Part shown: in pieces, positions 6,692-14,564 of the stretch | How the letters are laid out: the number at the start of each line of letters is the position of its first letter | Position numbering within the stretch: the first letter of the stretch is position 1 | Assembly: GCA_025061935.1 (NCBI GenBank) | Contig: JANWZY010000031.1 | Span: 1 to 15,359, forward strand | Source of the DNA: Verrucomicrobiia bacterium | GTDB taxonomy: Bacteria; Verrucomicrobiota; Verrucomicrobiia; Limisphaerales; DTLC01 | Direction: 5' to 3' | Length of the DNA stretch: 15,359 bases | Notes under the pieces: model-generated | What the model was told of the DNA's origin: nothing | Seen by the model: the letters and a program-made list of their open reading frames with translations, nothing else | Database searches by the model: none | Translations under genes and position numbers: made by a program

Positions 6692-8737
6692 ATGACGTTT
6701 CAGGAAGCCAAAGCGCGCCACGCCAAACTTGTCGAGGAAATCCGCAAGCACGATTACCATTACTACGTGCTGGCCAAGCCGCTCATAAGCGACCACGAAT
6801 ACGACAAACTTTACCGCGAGCTGATCGAGCTGGAGAAGAAGTTCCCAGAACTTATCACCCCCGACTCACCAACTCAACGGGTTGGCGGGGCACCGTTGCC
6901 AGAGTTCAAGCCGCACCAGCACGCCGTGCCCATGTTAAGCCTCGATAACACATACTCTGAGGCCGAGGTTAACGAGTTCATCAATCGGGTCCGGCGCATG
7001 TTGCCAGGCGAAAAGCTCGAATGGGTAGTTGAGCCAAAAATTGACGGGGTGGCCGTGACGCTGCGGTACGAAAACGGGCGGCTTGCAGTCGGCGCTACAC
7101 GCGGCGACGGATTCACCGGTGACGACATAACGGCCAACTTGAAAACCATCCGCAGTGTACCCCTGGTCTTACACGGCGACCTCGACGCGGTGCCAACTGT
7201 GTTGGAAGTCAGAGGCGAGGTTTACATGACCCGCCAAGGCTTTGAAAGGCTCAATGCCGAGCGTAAGGCAGCGGGCGAAGAGTTGTTCGCTAACCCGCGC
7301 AATGCCGCCGCAGGTTCGCTCAAGCTGCTTGACCCGCGCGAGGTCGCAAATCGCCCGCTCGACATCGTTCTCTATGGGCTGGGGCAAGTAGCGGGCGAAC
7401 GGCCCAAAAGTAAAGTGCCCAGTACGCAACTCGAGCTGCTCGACTGGCTCAAGTCGCTCGGGTTCAAGACACCTGAACGCGCCTGGTTCTGCAAGTCCGA
7501 GGCCGAGCTGTTCGACGCGATAGCCGAGCTGGACAAAGTCCGTCGGAACTTCCCCTACGAGACGGACGGCGCGGTCATAAAGCTCAACTCGTTCGATCAA
7601 CAGCGCCGACTGGGCGCGACCGCGAAAGCGCCGCGCTGGGCCATTGCGTACAAGTACGCGGCCGAACAAGCGCAGACTAAGCTCAAAGGTATCACTGTGC
7701 AGGTCGGGCGCACCGGGACACTCACACCCGTGGCCGAGCTGGAGCCGGTCTTTTTGGCCGGCAGTACAATCAGCCGTGCTACGCTACACAACGAAGATTA
7801 CATTCGCGAAAAAGACATTCGGATCGGCGACACGGTGATAATCGAGAAAGCGGGTGAAGTCATTCCTGCGGTGGTGGGGGTTGTACTCGAGAAACGCACC
7901 GGCAACGAGACCGTCTTCAAGTTCCCGAAAACATGCCCCGAGTGCGGCTCGAAAGTCGTCAAGGAACAAACTGCGGACGCCACTGAGGGCGCTGCGTGGC
8001 GTTGCCCTAATCCAGATTGCCCTGCGCAAATACGCGGCCGCATCGAGCACTGGTGCTCGCGCGGCGCTATGGACATCGAAGGCGCGGGCGAAGTGTTGGT
8101 CGCGCAACTGGTCAAGACCGGCCTAGTCCGCGACGTAGCCGACCTTTACAACCTCAAGCTCGAGCAGGTGGCCGCGCTAGAACGCATGGGTGAGAAATCC
8201 GCGCGCAATTTCCTGGATAGCGTCGAAGCCAGCAAACAACGTGACATGTGGCGTGTGCTCTACGGGCTGGGTATCCTGCACGTAGGGGCAGGCGTGGCCA
8301 AAACACTCGCGCGGCATTTCGCCACGCTTGACGACGTACTCAATGCAAGCGCAGAAGAGTTAACCAGAGTCGAAGACGTCGGATCGGTCATCGCCAACAG
8401 CATTGTCCATTGGCGCAATCAGGAACGGAACAAAAAGCTCATCGAGAAACTGCGCCAGGCGGGTATCAACTTCAAGTCTTCGCTCTACAGCGCCCGCCCC
8501 GCAGTAGGGCCTTTTGCAGGCAAGACTTTTGTACTGACCGGCACGCTAAGCTCGATGACACGCGAGGAGGCTACAGCCAAGATCGAGTCGCTCGGAGGCA
8601 AGGTCGCAAGCAGCGTCAGCAAGAAAACAGACTTTGTTGTTGCCGGGGCGGACCCGGGCTCGAAGCTCGACAAAGCGCGTCAGCTCGGAGTCAAAGTAAT
8701 AAACGAATCAGAATTCCTTAAAATGTGCCAGACATGA
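6692..8737 (+). CDS. ligA: NAD-dependent DNA ligase LigA
   Basis: Replicative DNA ligase that seals nicks using NAD+, needed for Okazaki fragment joining and repair. At 681 residues it has the full family length. Domain Ia carries the NMN-binding HDYHYYVLAKPLISDHEYD signature (about residues 20-38). The adenylation domain has the nucleophilic Lys116 in EPKIDGVAV, followed by TRGDG, LEVRGEVYM and NPRNAAAGSLK. The OB domain contains VQVGRTGTLTPVAELEPV and SRATLHNEDYI. The zinc finger Cys residues are 415, 418, 438 and 443 (CPECG ... CPNPDCP). Helix-hairpin-helix repeats lie at about 490-570, and a C-terminal BRCT domain at about 604-681 (GKTFVLTGTL, KVASSVSKKTDFVVAG). GTG at 6689 directly precedes ATG 6692 and could also start translation. 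All catalytic parts are intact. Confidence 0.97.
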   Translation: MTFQEAKARHAKLVEEIRKHDYHYYVLAKPLISDHEYDKLYRELIELEKKFPELITPDSPTQRVGGAPLPEFKPHQHAVPMLSLDNTYSEAEVNEFINRVRRMLPGEKLEWVVEPKIDGVAVTLRYENGRLAVGATRGDGFTGDDITANLKTIRSVPLVLHGDLDAVPTVLEVRGEVYMTRQGFERLNAERKAAGEELFANPRNAAAGSLKLLDPREVANRPLDIVLYGLGQVAGERPKSKVPSTQLELLDWLKSLGFKTPERAWFCKSEAELFDAIAELDKVRRNFPYETDGAVIKLNSFDQQRRLGATAKAPRWAIAYKYAAEQAQTKLKGITVQVGRTGTLTPVAELEPVFLAGSTISRATLHNEDYIREKDIRIGDTVIIEKAGEVIPAVVGVVLEKRTGNETVFKFPKTCPECGSKVVKEQTADATEGAAWRCPNPDCPAQIRGRIEHWCSRGAMDIEGAGEVLVAQLVKTGLVRDVADLYNLKLEQVAALERMGEKSARNFLDSVEASKQRDMWRVLYGLGILHVGAGVAKTLARHFATLDDVLNASAEELTRVEDVGSVIANSIVHWRNQERNKKLIEKLRQAGINFKSSLYSARPAVGPFAGKTFVLTGTLSSMTREEATAKIESLGGKVASSVSKKTDFVVAGADPGSKLDKARQLGVKVINESEFLKMCQT

Positions 8738-9113
8738 ACGCCACGGCCGGACACGGCTCACACGATTTTAGCCCAACCTTCTTTATGATCAACCCGCGTC
8801 TGCAGATCACCACGCTTCGAAACGAAAGACATCAATGACCCCCTTCACTCCATCGGCGCTTTGAGTTCGGGAATGAAGCAGCTCGCTGGGGCTTTTGGAC
8901 AGCGCAGACGCTCCGGGCTTTGTTACATCCGCTTTGCCAAAGCTTTGACGCCAAACACAGCCCACGAGCAGCTCCATCCAGTCTGCATGGCTGTACCACC
9001 AACACGAACGGGATGGCGTCGCCCGAATGCGGTCCTGCATAACTGCGTAACACTTTGACACGGGTCCGCCCGCACACCCGGCTTCGGTCGGTTCAAGAAG
9101 TATCCCATAGAGT

Positions 9114-9166
9114 TAAGCCGTTTCAACGGCTTAGCCCGGGCGTTCCAACCCGTTGAAACGGTTTGG
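9114..9166. repeat. REP-like palindrome pair in opposite orientation
   Basis: Two adjacent hairpins. The first, 9114-9133, is a perfect 9-bp inverted repeat (TAAGCCGTT, TC loop, AACGGCTTA). The second, 9145-9166, has 10-bp arms with one mismatch (CCAACCCGTT, GA loop, AACGGTTTGG). They share the core CCGTTTCAACGG in opposite orientation, the arrangement of REP/BIME extragenic palindromes. Copy number elsewhere in the genome cannot be seen from this window. Confidence 0.6.
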
Positions 9167-9310
9167 TTGGTTGGCCGTAGCGTTCAGGAGCCGGAGCCCG
9201 ATGCTAACAAGAACGTCGTTCTCGTCTTTTGCAAGCCTCAGTAGTTGACAGTAATGATCGCACTTCCCAATGACGGGCACGTACATTCGCGCATGGCACA
9301 CGAGCGCGCG

Positions 9311-9330
9311 GGCACGATTTCTGTCGTGCC
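9311..9330. repeat. GGCACGA/TCGTGCC hairpin
   Basis: Perfect 7-bp inverted repeat with a 6-base loop (TTTCTG). It is followed by TTCTGG on the plus strand, which is too poor in T for a clear intrinsic terminator. It may be another extragenic palindrome in the gene-poor gap. Confidence 0.45.
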
Positions 9331-9824
9331 TTCTGGAAATTGTCGGTTGAGGTCAACACATCTCCTCCCTTTTTGACATGCTAAGTTTTGCGCCCTCGGC
9401 TTGGGAGTACCGTTGATGCTATGGACACGGCTTCAATGTTCTGCAGGGGATGGTGACCACACAGATGGCTCCGACCCAAAGTCTCGCGCTGACTGCGCTT
9501 TGCAACTCTGTTTTCAAGTTCTTCTGGCGTAGTGATAAAACGCTGCCAGGCAATCCTGCTGGTGGCGTGGAATACACTTTCCAAGGCTTAGCGCCATCGA
9601 CATCACGGTCCGAAATCTTGGCTGTTTAGTTGGGGGAGTTAAAGCACAGTTGAGGCCTCGCCCGCTGAACTGGTTGGGCAGGGCTGCTTCCGCGACCTGT
9701 TGATCTATCCGTTGCGGTGAATTACGTAGCGTATTTGTGTATTCTTTTGAACGCCTCTGCCGCGGTTTGTGTTTGCAAAATGCGTTGGGCCGGGGTACGA
9801 AGCTTGGCGTTACTGGGCATAGTT

Positions 9825-11114
9825 ATGGCGCAACTGCGTACACTTGCCAGTGACGGTGCCGGCTCGGCAATAGAACTCAGACCGGGTACCAACCGGTTCG
9901 GGCGCACTGACGACAACGATTTCCAGATTTTGGACCCTGCGGTTTCGGCCCACCATTGCGTGATCGAGTACAACGACGGCGTCGCAGTTGTGCGGGACTT
10001 GGGTTCGACAAATGGGACGTTTGTCAATGGCATGCGGATTCAAGAAGCCGTGCTTCAACATGGTCAAGTGCTCAGGATCGGCACGGTCGAATTGCTTTAC
10101 GAAGAGTCTGCGCCTGGGCAGCGGCAGGCTCATCCCGGGCTTGGAACTGCTAGATCAACCCAGCCCATCCGAATTGCGCCACCGCTGCAGCCAGCCACTG
10201 CTACTATTTCATCGCACCAGACCGACCATGTACGCAGTTGCATTCGGCACATCGGCACGCCGGCAAAGTGGGTATGCGTGAAGTGCCACAAGCCGTTCTG
10301 CGGGAACTGCGTCAGAACGACAAGAATTGGCATGCACGAATTCCGGTCCTGCCCCGATTGCAACGTTTCGTGCATTCCCGAGCACGAGTTCAGGCGGCAA
10401 GCCGAAATGGCGCAAACGGACTTTTTTGCTTTGTTGCCGGGTGCATTTTCGTTCCCGTTTGCAAAAGGTGGGGTGGCAATTTTGGTGGCGGGAACAATCT
10501 TTTTGGGGGTTTTTGAAGTCGGGCGCATGGTGCTAAAACATTTCGGGATAACGTTCGTGCACCTGTGGTTGGCTTACTGGTTAAGCGTGATCATGATTGT
10601 CGGATTCGTGTTCGCCTATATGCAAAATGTGGTACTGGCGTCGGCTCAGGGCGAGGATAGGATGCCGGACCTGCCGGAGCTGTCCAGTTTCTGGGGCGAT
10701 ATTTTCGTCCCGTTCTTCCGGCTTGTGCTTATTTGGGTAGCTTGCCTTGCGCCTGGGTTTGTCGTCCAGTTTGCAATCTCACCCCTAGCCTCGGTGCCGG
10801 TTTATCTTTTGGGCTTGGCGTGCGTGCCAATGGCCGTGTTGACAGTGTCGCTCGCCGATAGCATTAGGGGGTTAAACCCTCTGATCATCTTTTCAGGGAT
10901 CGCCAAGGTTCCGGTGCCGTACCTTGTCACTTGTCTTGTGTTTGGTGCCGCGTTGGGGATAAGGATTATGAGCGAGCTGTTGCTGCAGTACTTGCCGATA
11001 CCCGTATTGCCAGTGGTCGTTGGCACATTCGTCGGGTTATACGGGCTGAGCGTTGGAGCGCGGCTGCTCGGTCTGATTTACTACCTAAACAAGGACAAGC
11101 TCGCGTGGTTTTAG
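9825..11114 (+). CDS. FHA domain, zinc-finger, multi-pass membrane protein
   Basis: A 429-residue protein with three parts. Residues 1-93 are an FHA phosphothreonine-binding domain with the conserved Gly26-Arg27 (NRFGRTDDND), Ser41/His44 (VSAHHCVIE) and Asn63-Gly64 (LGSTNGTFVNG). After a Pro/Gln linker, residues 139-183 hold a zinc-binding B-box/ribbon-like cluster: C139-x2-H142, C151-x2-C154, C159-x2-C162, C176-x2-C179 and C183. Residues 212-418 contain about five or six hydrophobic helices and a loop GEDRMPDLPELSSFWGD, resembling the Yip1/DUF4013 kind of membrane domain. The frame extends upstream to GTG 9717, adding a hydrophobic 36 residues, but ATG 9825 (MAQLRTL) places the FHA fold at the N-terminus, as usual for cytoplasmic FHA sensors. 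It is alone on this strand and convergent with transketolase. A signalling or scaffold role tied to Ser/Thr kinases is inference; no kinase is present here. Confidence 0.85.
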   Translation: MAQLRTLASDGAGSAIELRPGTNRFGRTDDNDFQILDPAVSAHHCVIEYNDGVAVVRDLGSTNGTFVNGMRIQEAVLQHGQVLRIGTVELLYEESAPGQRQAHPGLGTARSTQPIRIAPPLQPATATISSHQTDHVRSCIRHIGTPAKWVCVKCHKPFCGNCVRTTRIGMHEFRSCPDCNVSCIPEHEFRRQAEMAQTDFFALLPGAFSFPFAKGGVAILVAGTIFLGVFEVGRMVLKHFGITFVHLWLAYWLSVIMIVGFVFAYMQNVVLASAQGEDRMPDLPELSSFWGDIFVPFFRLVLIWVACLAPGFVVQFAISPLASVPVYLLGLACVPMAVLTVSLADSIRGLNPLIIFSGIAKVPVPYLVTCLVFGAALGIRIMSELLLQYLPIPVLPVVVGTFVGLYGLSVGARLLGLIYYLNKDKLAWF

Positions 11115-11271
11115 CCGCCGAGGTGCAGACTACGACCGGCACCTGCGCCGGAAAAAACATTGTGCTTAAGGACGAAAAGGAATTACGCCTTGAGACCCGT
11201 CGCAAAAACGTGTCTCTCCGTCACACCGTTGGATCGCCGGTCGAGTTGAGAACTGGTCTGCGAACCAGGAT
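11115..11271. other. convergent intergenic region
   Basis: A 157 bp spacer between the 3' ends of the FHA gene and transketolase. Small hairpins exist at 11136-11151 (CCGGC, 6-base loop, GCCGG) and 11253-11268 (CTGGT, 6-base loop, ACCAG). Neither is followed by a T-run in the direction of the gene it would terminate, so a shared terminator is only a possibility. Confidence 0.35.
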
Positions 11272-13119
11272 TTAGCTCAGCTCCTTGACCTTGCGTACAA
11301 TCGCAGCGGCGTCAATCCCGTACCTAGCCAACAGCTCTGCAGGTTTGCCCGAGCGTGGCAAGTCGTTGACAGCCAGCTTGTGCACGCGAACCCCATCGGC
11401 CGCAAGCTCGCCTGCAACTGCGTCGCCTAACCCTCCCTCCGGGTAATGATCCTCGACGGTGATGACTTTGTTGCCGGTCCGCTGCGCAGCCGCACGTATT
11501 ACGTCTTTTCCGAGCGGCTTGATGCTGTAAGCGTCAATTACGGTGATGCGTATGCCTTCTTTGGCGAGCAAGTCAGCAGCTTTAAGCGCCTCGAACACGG
11601 TGACCCCCGCTGCTACCACAGTCACTTTGTCATGGTCGGACTGGCGCAGTACCTTTGCGCCGCCGATCGGGAACTGCTCCTCGTTATTGTAAAGCACAGG
11701 CGTCTTGGGGCGCGACGTGCGGATGAAACAAATCCCGCGCTTTTTGACCATCTCTTCGACAAGTCTTTCGGTCGAAACGGCGTCGCACGGGTAAAGCACG
11801 GTGCTGCCGGCCACAGCGCGCATCATGGCAAGGTCTTCCAGACCCATCTGTGATGGGCCGTCTTCGCCAATGCTCACGCCGGCGTGCGACCCTGCTAGTT
11901 TGAGGTTTGCCCGTGAAATGCCTGCCAAGCGGATGTGGTCGAACGCGCGCGTCAAAAAGCACGCGAATGACGAGGCGAACGGGATTTTGCCGCGCGTGGC
12001 GAACCCGACGGCCATGCCGATCATGTTTTGCTCGGCAATGAAACACTCGAACGCGCGGTCCGGGAACTTTTTGAAGAACTTCTCCGCAAACGTTGAATTC
12101 TTGGTATCTGCGTCGAACACCACTACGCGTTGGTCCACTTCCCCTATCCGTACGAGCGCATTCCCGTAGGCTTCACGGGTCGCTACTAAATCGCCCTGTT
12201 TGTAGCTGAACGCTGGGTAGCTGGTCGGAGCCTCGTTCTTGGGTGGGGGCACGCGGTTCGGTTCGGGTATCTGCAGCCCTGTCGCTGCAGCCGGACGTGC
12301 CAATGGTTGCAGCTCGGCTATTGCGCGCGCAGCTTCCTCTTTCGATAGCGGCTTGCCGTGCCAGCCGTCTTTATCCTGCAGGAACGAGACACCCGCCCCC
12401 TTGATTGTTTTGGCGAGTATAACCAGCGGTTGGGTGCCGAGTCCGGCAGCGGCCAACACTTCGAGGATTTCCTCGAGGTCGTGGCCATCAATTGTTTCCG
12501 TGCGCCAGTTAAACGCCTCGAACCGTTTCCGATACACTTCGAGGTCGTGACCGAACGGCGTGGCCTGGCTCTGACCGAGCCGGTTCACGTCAACTATGGC
12601 AATAAGATTATTGAGTTTCAGCACGCCCGCCAATGAAGCCGCTTCCCACACCCCGCCTTCGGCACACTCGCCGTCACCCAACAGCACGTAAGTGCGGTAA
12701 TCGAGCCCGTCCATTCGTGCGCACAGCGCCATGCCCACGCCGACGCTGAGTCCCTGGCCGAGCGACCCGGTCGCAACGTCAACAAACGGCAGGCGCGGCG
12801 TTGGGTGGCCTTCAAGGTCGGAATCAATCTGTCGGAGCTTGAGCAACTCTTCTGGCGGGAAAAAACCTGCTTCAGCCCAAGCCGCGTACAGGATCGGCGC
12901 AGCATGTCCTTTGGACAAAATGAACCTGTCGTTATTGTGGTACTGCGGGTTCTTCGGGTCATACCGCATGTGCGCGAAGAACAACGCAGCCATCAGCTCG
13001 GCGGCCGAGCAGCAGGTTGTCGGGTGACCGCTGCCGGCTGCGGTAGTTGACGCAATCGAATGTATCCGCAACTGGTTCGCTATACCCTTAAGCGCTTCGA
13101 TTGTGTGTGTGTCGTTCAT
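11272..13119 (-). CDS. tkt: transketolase, compact single-chain form
   Basis: Thiamine-diphosphate enzyme moving two-carbon ketol units between sugar phosphates in the pentose phosphate pathway. All domains are in one 615-residue chain, nearer the animal/compact type than the longer E. coli TktA. Visible features: GHPTT with His32, KGHAAP with His72, GSLGQGL at 118-124, the ThDP/Mg motif GDG at 148-150 running to NN at 170-171, the pyrimidine-binding domain (GNALVRIGEVDQRVVVFDADTK, residues 319-340) with the conserved Glu363 in IAEQNMIG, SHAGVSIGEDGPSQM at 411-425, and a C-terminal domain from about 480 (VIDAYSIKPL, EDHYPEGGLG). The start at ATG 13119 sits where the family begins; upstream is only a weak G-rich SD (GGGG, 5 bases away). 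No frameshift or missing catalytic residue was seen. It is monocistronic between two gaps. Confidence 0.96.
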   Translation of the reverse strand: MNDTHTIEALKGIANQLRIHSIASTTAAGSGHPTTCCSAAELMAALFFAHMRYDPKNPQYHNNDRFILSKGHAAPILYAAWAEAGFFPPEELLKLRQIDSDLEGHPTPRLPFVDVATGSLGQGLSVGVGMALCARMDGLDYRTYVLLGDGECAEGGVWEAASLAGVLKLNNLIAIVDVNRLGQSQATPFGHDLEVYRKRFEAFNWRTETIDGHDLEEILEVLAAAGLGTQPLVILAKTIKGAGVSFLQDKDGWHGKPLSKEEAARAIAELQPLARPAAATGLQIPEPNRVPPPKNEAPTSYPAFSYKQGDLVATREAYGNALVRIGEVDQRVVVFDADTKNSTFAEKFFKKFPDRAFECFIAEQNMIGMAVGFATRGKIPFASSFACFLTRAFDHIRLAGISRANLKLAGSHAGVSIGEDGPSQMGLEDLAMMRAVAGSTVLYPCDAVSTERLVEEMVKKRGICFIRTSRPKTPVLYNNEEQFPIGGAKVLRQSDHDKVTVVAAGVTVFEALKAADLLAKEGIRITVIDAYSIKPLGKDVIRAAAQRTGNKVITVEDHYPEGGLGDAVAGELAADGVRVHKLAVNDLPRSGKPAELLARYGIDAAAIVRKVKELS

Positions 13120-13563
13120 TTGAGCCCCAAAATTTAGCGGGCCGCACGAAAATTGGAAGTACGAAAATCAGTTGCGCACAGGCTACAGAAGTCAATGCAC
13201 ACCGAGATTGGTTGCAGACGGGGGCAAATAAGGGGATGTCGCGTAGTTAAGTTTGAACATACGTGGAGCTTCACAGACACGCCGCAGCCCCATCTTAACC
13301 CTCAGGCGATGCAACACTAAAGAATCCACGGCCTTGAGCCGCTTCGCCCGCTACGCGGGTCAATAGCAGGCCGCACGGTCAGACCGGTGCGCGTGCAGGC
13401 CTATGTGCAAGCCCCACTACAAACCTTTCGCATGTGTCTTGAGTCTGGGATGGGAGCGCTTGCGACCTGGAAGCGCTATGCGCGTGCTCGCTTGGTTAGC
13501 CCGTCTGGCTTTTGAGAACGGCGCGCACCCGCCTGAAAGGCCAATGGGCTATAGGCGCTGCGC
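13120..13563. other. gene-free gap of about 440 bp with several hairpins
   Basis: No credible gene on either strand. Three compact inverted repeats cluster in 130 bases: 13347-13359 (CCCGC, TAC, GCGGG), 13373-13390 (GCACGGT, CAG, ACCGGTGC, one bulge) and 13455-13477 (AGCGCTT, 9-base loop, AAGCGCT). The gap is 3' of the coiled-coil gene and 5' of transketolase, so it should hold a terminator and the tkt promoter, but neither is distinct. A structured RNA is possible but unproven. Confidence 0.45.
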
Positions 13564-14220
13564 TCACTGCAAAGCATGCCCTGGGATCGAACAGGTCGGG
13601 GCCATACCTACCTGGTTTAGTGTGTACACACCGCCGGCTGGGCAACTTGGGAAACCCGCAGCGCCGAGATACGGAAGAAGGTCTTGTTGGGTGGGCACTG
13701 CTGTGGGCAATTTGCGGTTTTCAAGCGCCCACATCTGCTTGGCACCATCCAAAATCCGCAAGTTGTTGATGCATTGCAGGGCTGGTGCTTGCGGCGACTG
13801 TGCCGGCGCCAATTGGCTCGGCGGTTGCGGCTGCGTCTGTTGGGGGGACATGTTTGTCATGAGTGACTCGACTTGCGCTTGCGCCGCCGCTGCTTGTTCC
13901 CTGGCACGCTGCGCCTGTGTTTGGGCAAGCTGCGCTTGGCGTGCTAGTTGGTCTTTTTCGTTCCGGAGTTGCCGGACCTCGTTCCTCAGCCTGAGCAATT
14001 CTTGGTTGTCTTTTCGGAGCCGCTCGATTTCGTCTTGGTGCGCTTGCGACAGCGCGTTCTTTTGCTGTTCAAGCTCGGCCAGCTTGAGTGCAAGCTCCTG
14101 CATCTGTGTTTGGAGGGCCGCCAGTTTGGCTGCCTTGGCACGGTTGTCCAGTAACAGCAGCGCTGCGGACGCGGCCAAACCTCCGCTGAGAAGCCACAAA
14201 ATGAGGCGCGTCGATTTCAT
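13564..14220 (-). CDS. membrane-anchored coiled-coil protein with pseudopilin-type C-terminal domain
   Basis: A 218-residue protein of unknown function. An N-terminal hydrophobic segment (about residues 5-24, LILWLLSGGLAASAALLLL) anchors or exports it. Residues 30-120 are a long Gln/Glu/Leu/Arg-rich coiled coil, then a Pro/Gln-rich linker (123-147). Residues 148-217 (QCINNLRILDGAKQMWALEN ... PTQQDLLPYL ... CPAGGVYTL ... PTCSIPGHAL) match the pattern I recall at the C-terminus of Verrucomicrobia/Lentisphaerae type II secretion pseudopilins, with Cys 150, 193 and 210. It lacks the prepilin peptidase site and the pilin N-terminal helix. ATG 14220 is chosen because the longer frame to 14292 would run into the tRNA gene, and a GAGAG sequence lies about 9 bases before this ATG. 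It is transcribed in the same direction as the tRNA, 44 bp downstream of it. Confidence 0.75.
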   Translation of the reverse strand: MKSTRLILWLLSGGLAASAALLLLDNRAKAAKLAALQTQMQELALKLAELEQQKNALSQAHQDEIERLRKDNQELLRLRNEVRQLRNEKDQLARQAQLAQTQAQRAREQAAAAQAQVESLMTNMSPQQTQPQPPSQLAPAQSPQAPALQCINNLRILDGAKQMWALENRKLPTAVPTQQDLLPYLGAAGFPSCPAGGVYTLNQVGMAPTCSIPGHALQ

Positions 14221-14264
14221 GCGGGGACTCTCACGCTGGTTTCGTCCATGATAGTTTGGAAATC

Positions 14265-14341
14265 TGGTACGCGCGGCGGGGGTCGAACCCACAACCTTCG
14301 GCTCCGGAGGCCGACGCTCTATCCAGTTGAGCTACGCGCGC
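14265..14341 (-). tRNA. tRNA-Arg (anticodon CCG)
   Basis: A complete cloverleaf reads on the minus strand: acceptor GCGCGCG/CGCGCGT (one G:U at the first pair), D arm TAGCTCAACTGGATAGAGC, anticodon stem TCGGC/GCCGA with loop CTCCGGA (anticodon CCG, reading CGG Arg codons), a 5-base variable loop, and T arm GTGGG-TTCGACC-CCCGC. The discriminator is A and CCA follows directly in the DNA (14267-14265). Confidence 0.95.
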
Positions 14342-14564
14342 ACCCGCTTAACTGCGCAAAAAATATTCCAAATCTGTGCGCGTGGCAACCCGGTTTAGCG
14401 TCATTTTGGCGACCCAAAAGCCACGCACGGCCGGTGATTGGAATCGGACGTCCCACGTTCCCAACGCATACTTTGAAGGCACCTGCAATACTGGCCGTGC
14501 AGGGCGCAATTCTTTTTCCGTTTGCGCGCCTGCAGTCTAGCAACCGCAAAAGAGTGTGCCGTCA
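14342..14564. other. intergenic region upstream of tRNA-Arg
   Basis: A 223 bp stretch between the 3' end of the LVIVP-repeat pseudogene and the tRNA on the same strand. No coding frame with recognisable content. It should contain the tRNA promoter, but I cannot point to a firm -35/-10 pair. Confidence 0.35.

Larger units (their letters stand above)
8738..9824. other. gene-poor gap of about 1.1 kb with palindromes and possible gene remnants
   Basis: No frame here has a recognisable complete domain. The left part (8800-9126) is open in three overlapping minus-strand frames plus one plus-strand frame, and none looks like a known protein. The middle carries paired REP-like palindromes (9114-9166) and a GGCACGA hairpin (9311-9330). 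The right part (9381-9584, minus) encodes a short N-terminal-like stretch (ESVFHATSRIAWQRF) loosely reminiscent of REP-associated Y1 transposases, but without the HFH motif. The start of the FHA gene at 9825 closes the gap; the frame is open upstream to GTG 9717. Interpretation as decayed or repeat-derived sequence is inference. Confidence 0.5.

Noticed and set aside
9210..9230. AGAACG/CGTTCT hairpin followed by CGTCTTTT as a terminator
   Set aside because: The arms leave a single-base loop, so the real stem would be too short, and no gene ends nearby on the plus strand.
9717..9824. Upstream extension of the FHA protein from GTG 9717 with a hydrophobic stretch
   Set aside because: The FHA fold begins right at ATG 9825; a membrane segment before it would put the phosphopeptide reader on the wrong side. 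The extension is likely chance open frame.
11136..11151. CCGGC/GCCGG hairpin next to an A-run as a terminator
   Set aside because: The A-run follows on the plus strand, so T residues precede rather than follow the stem on the minus strand. It fits neither gene as an intrinsic terminator.
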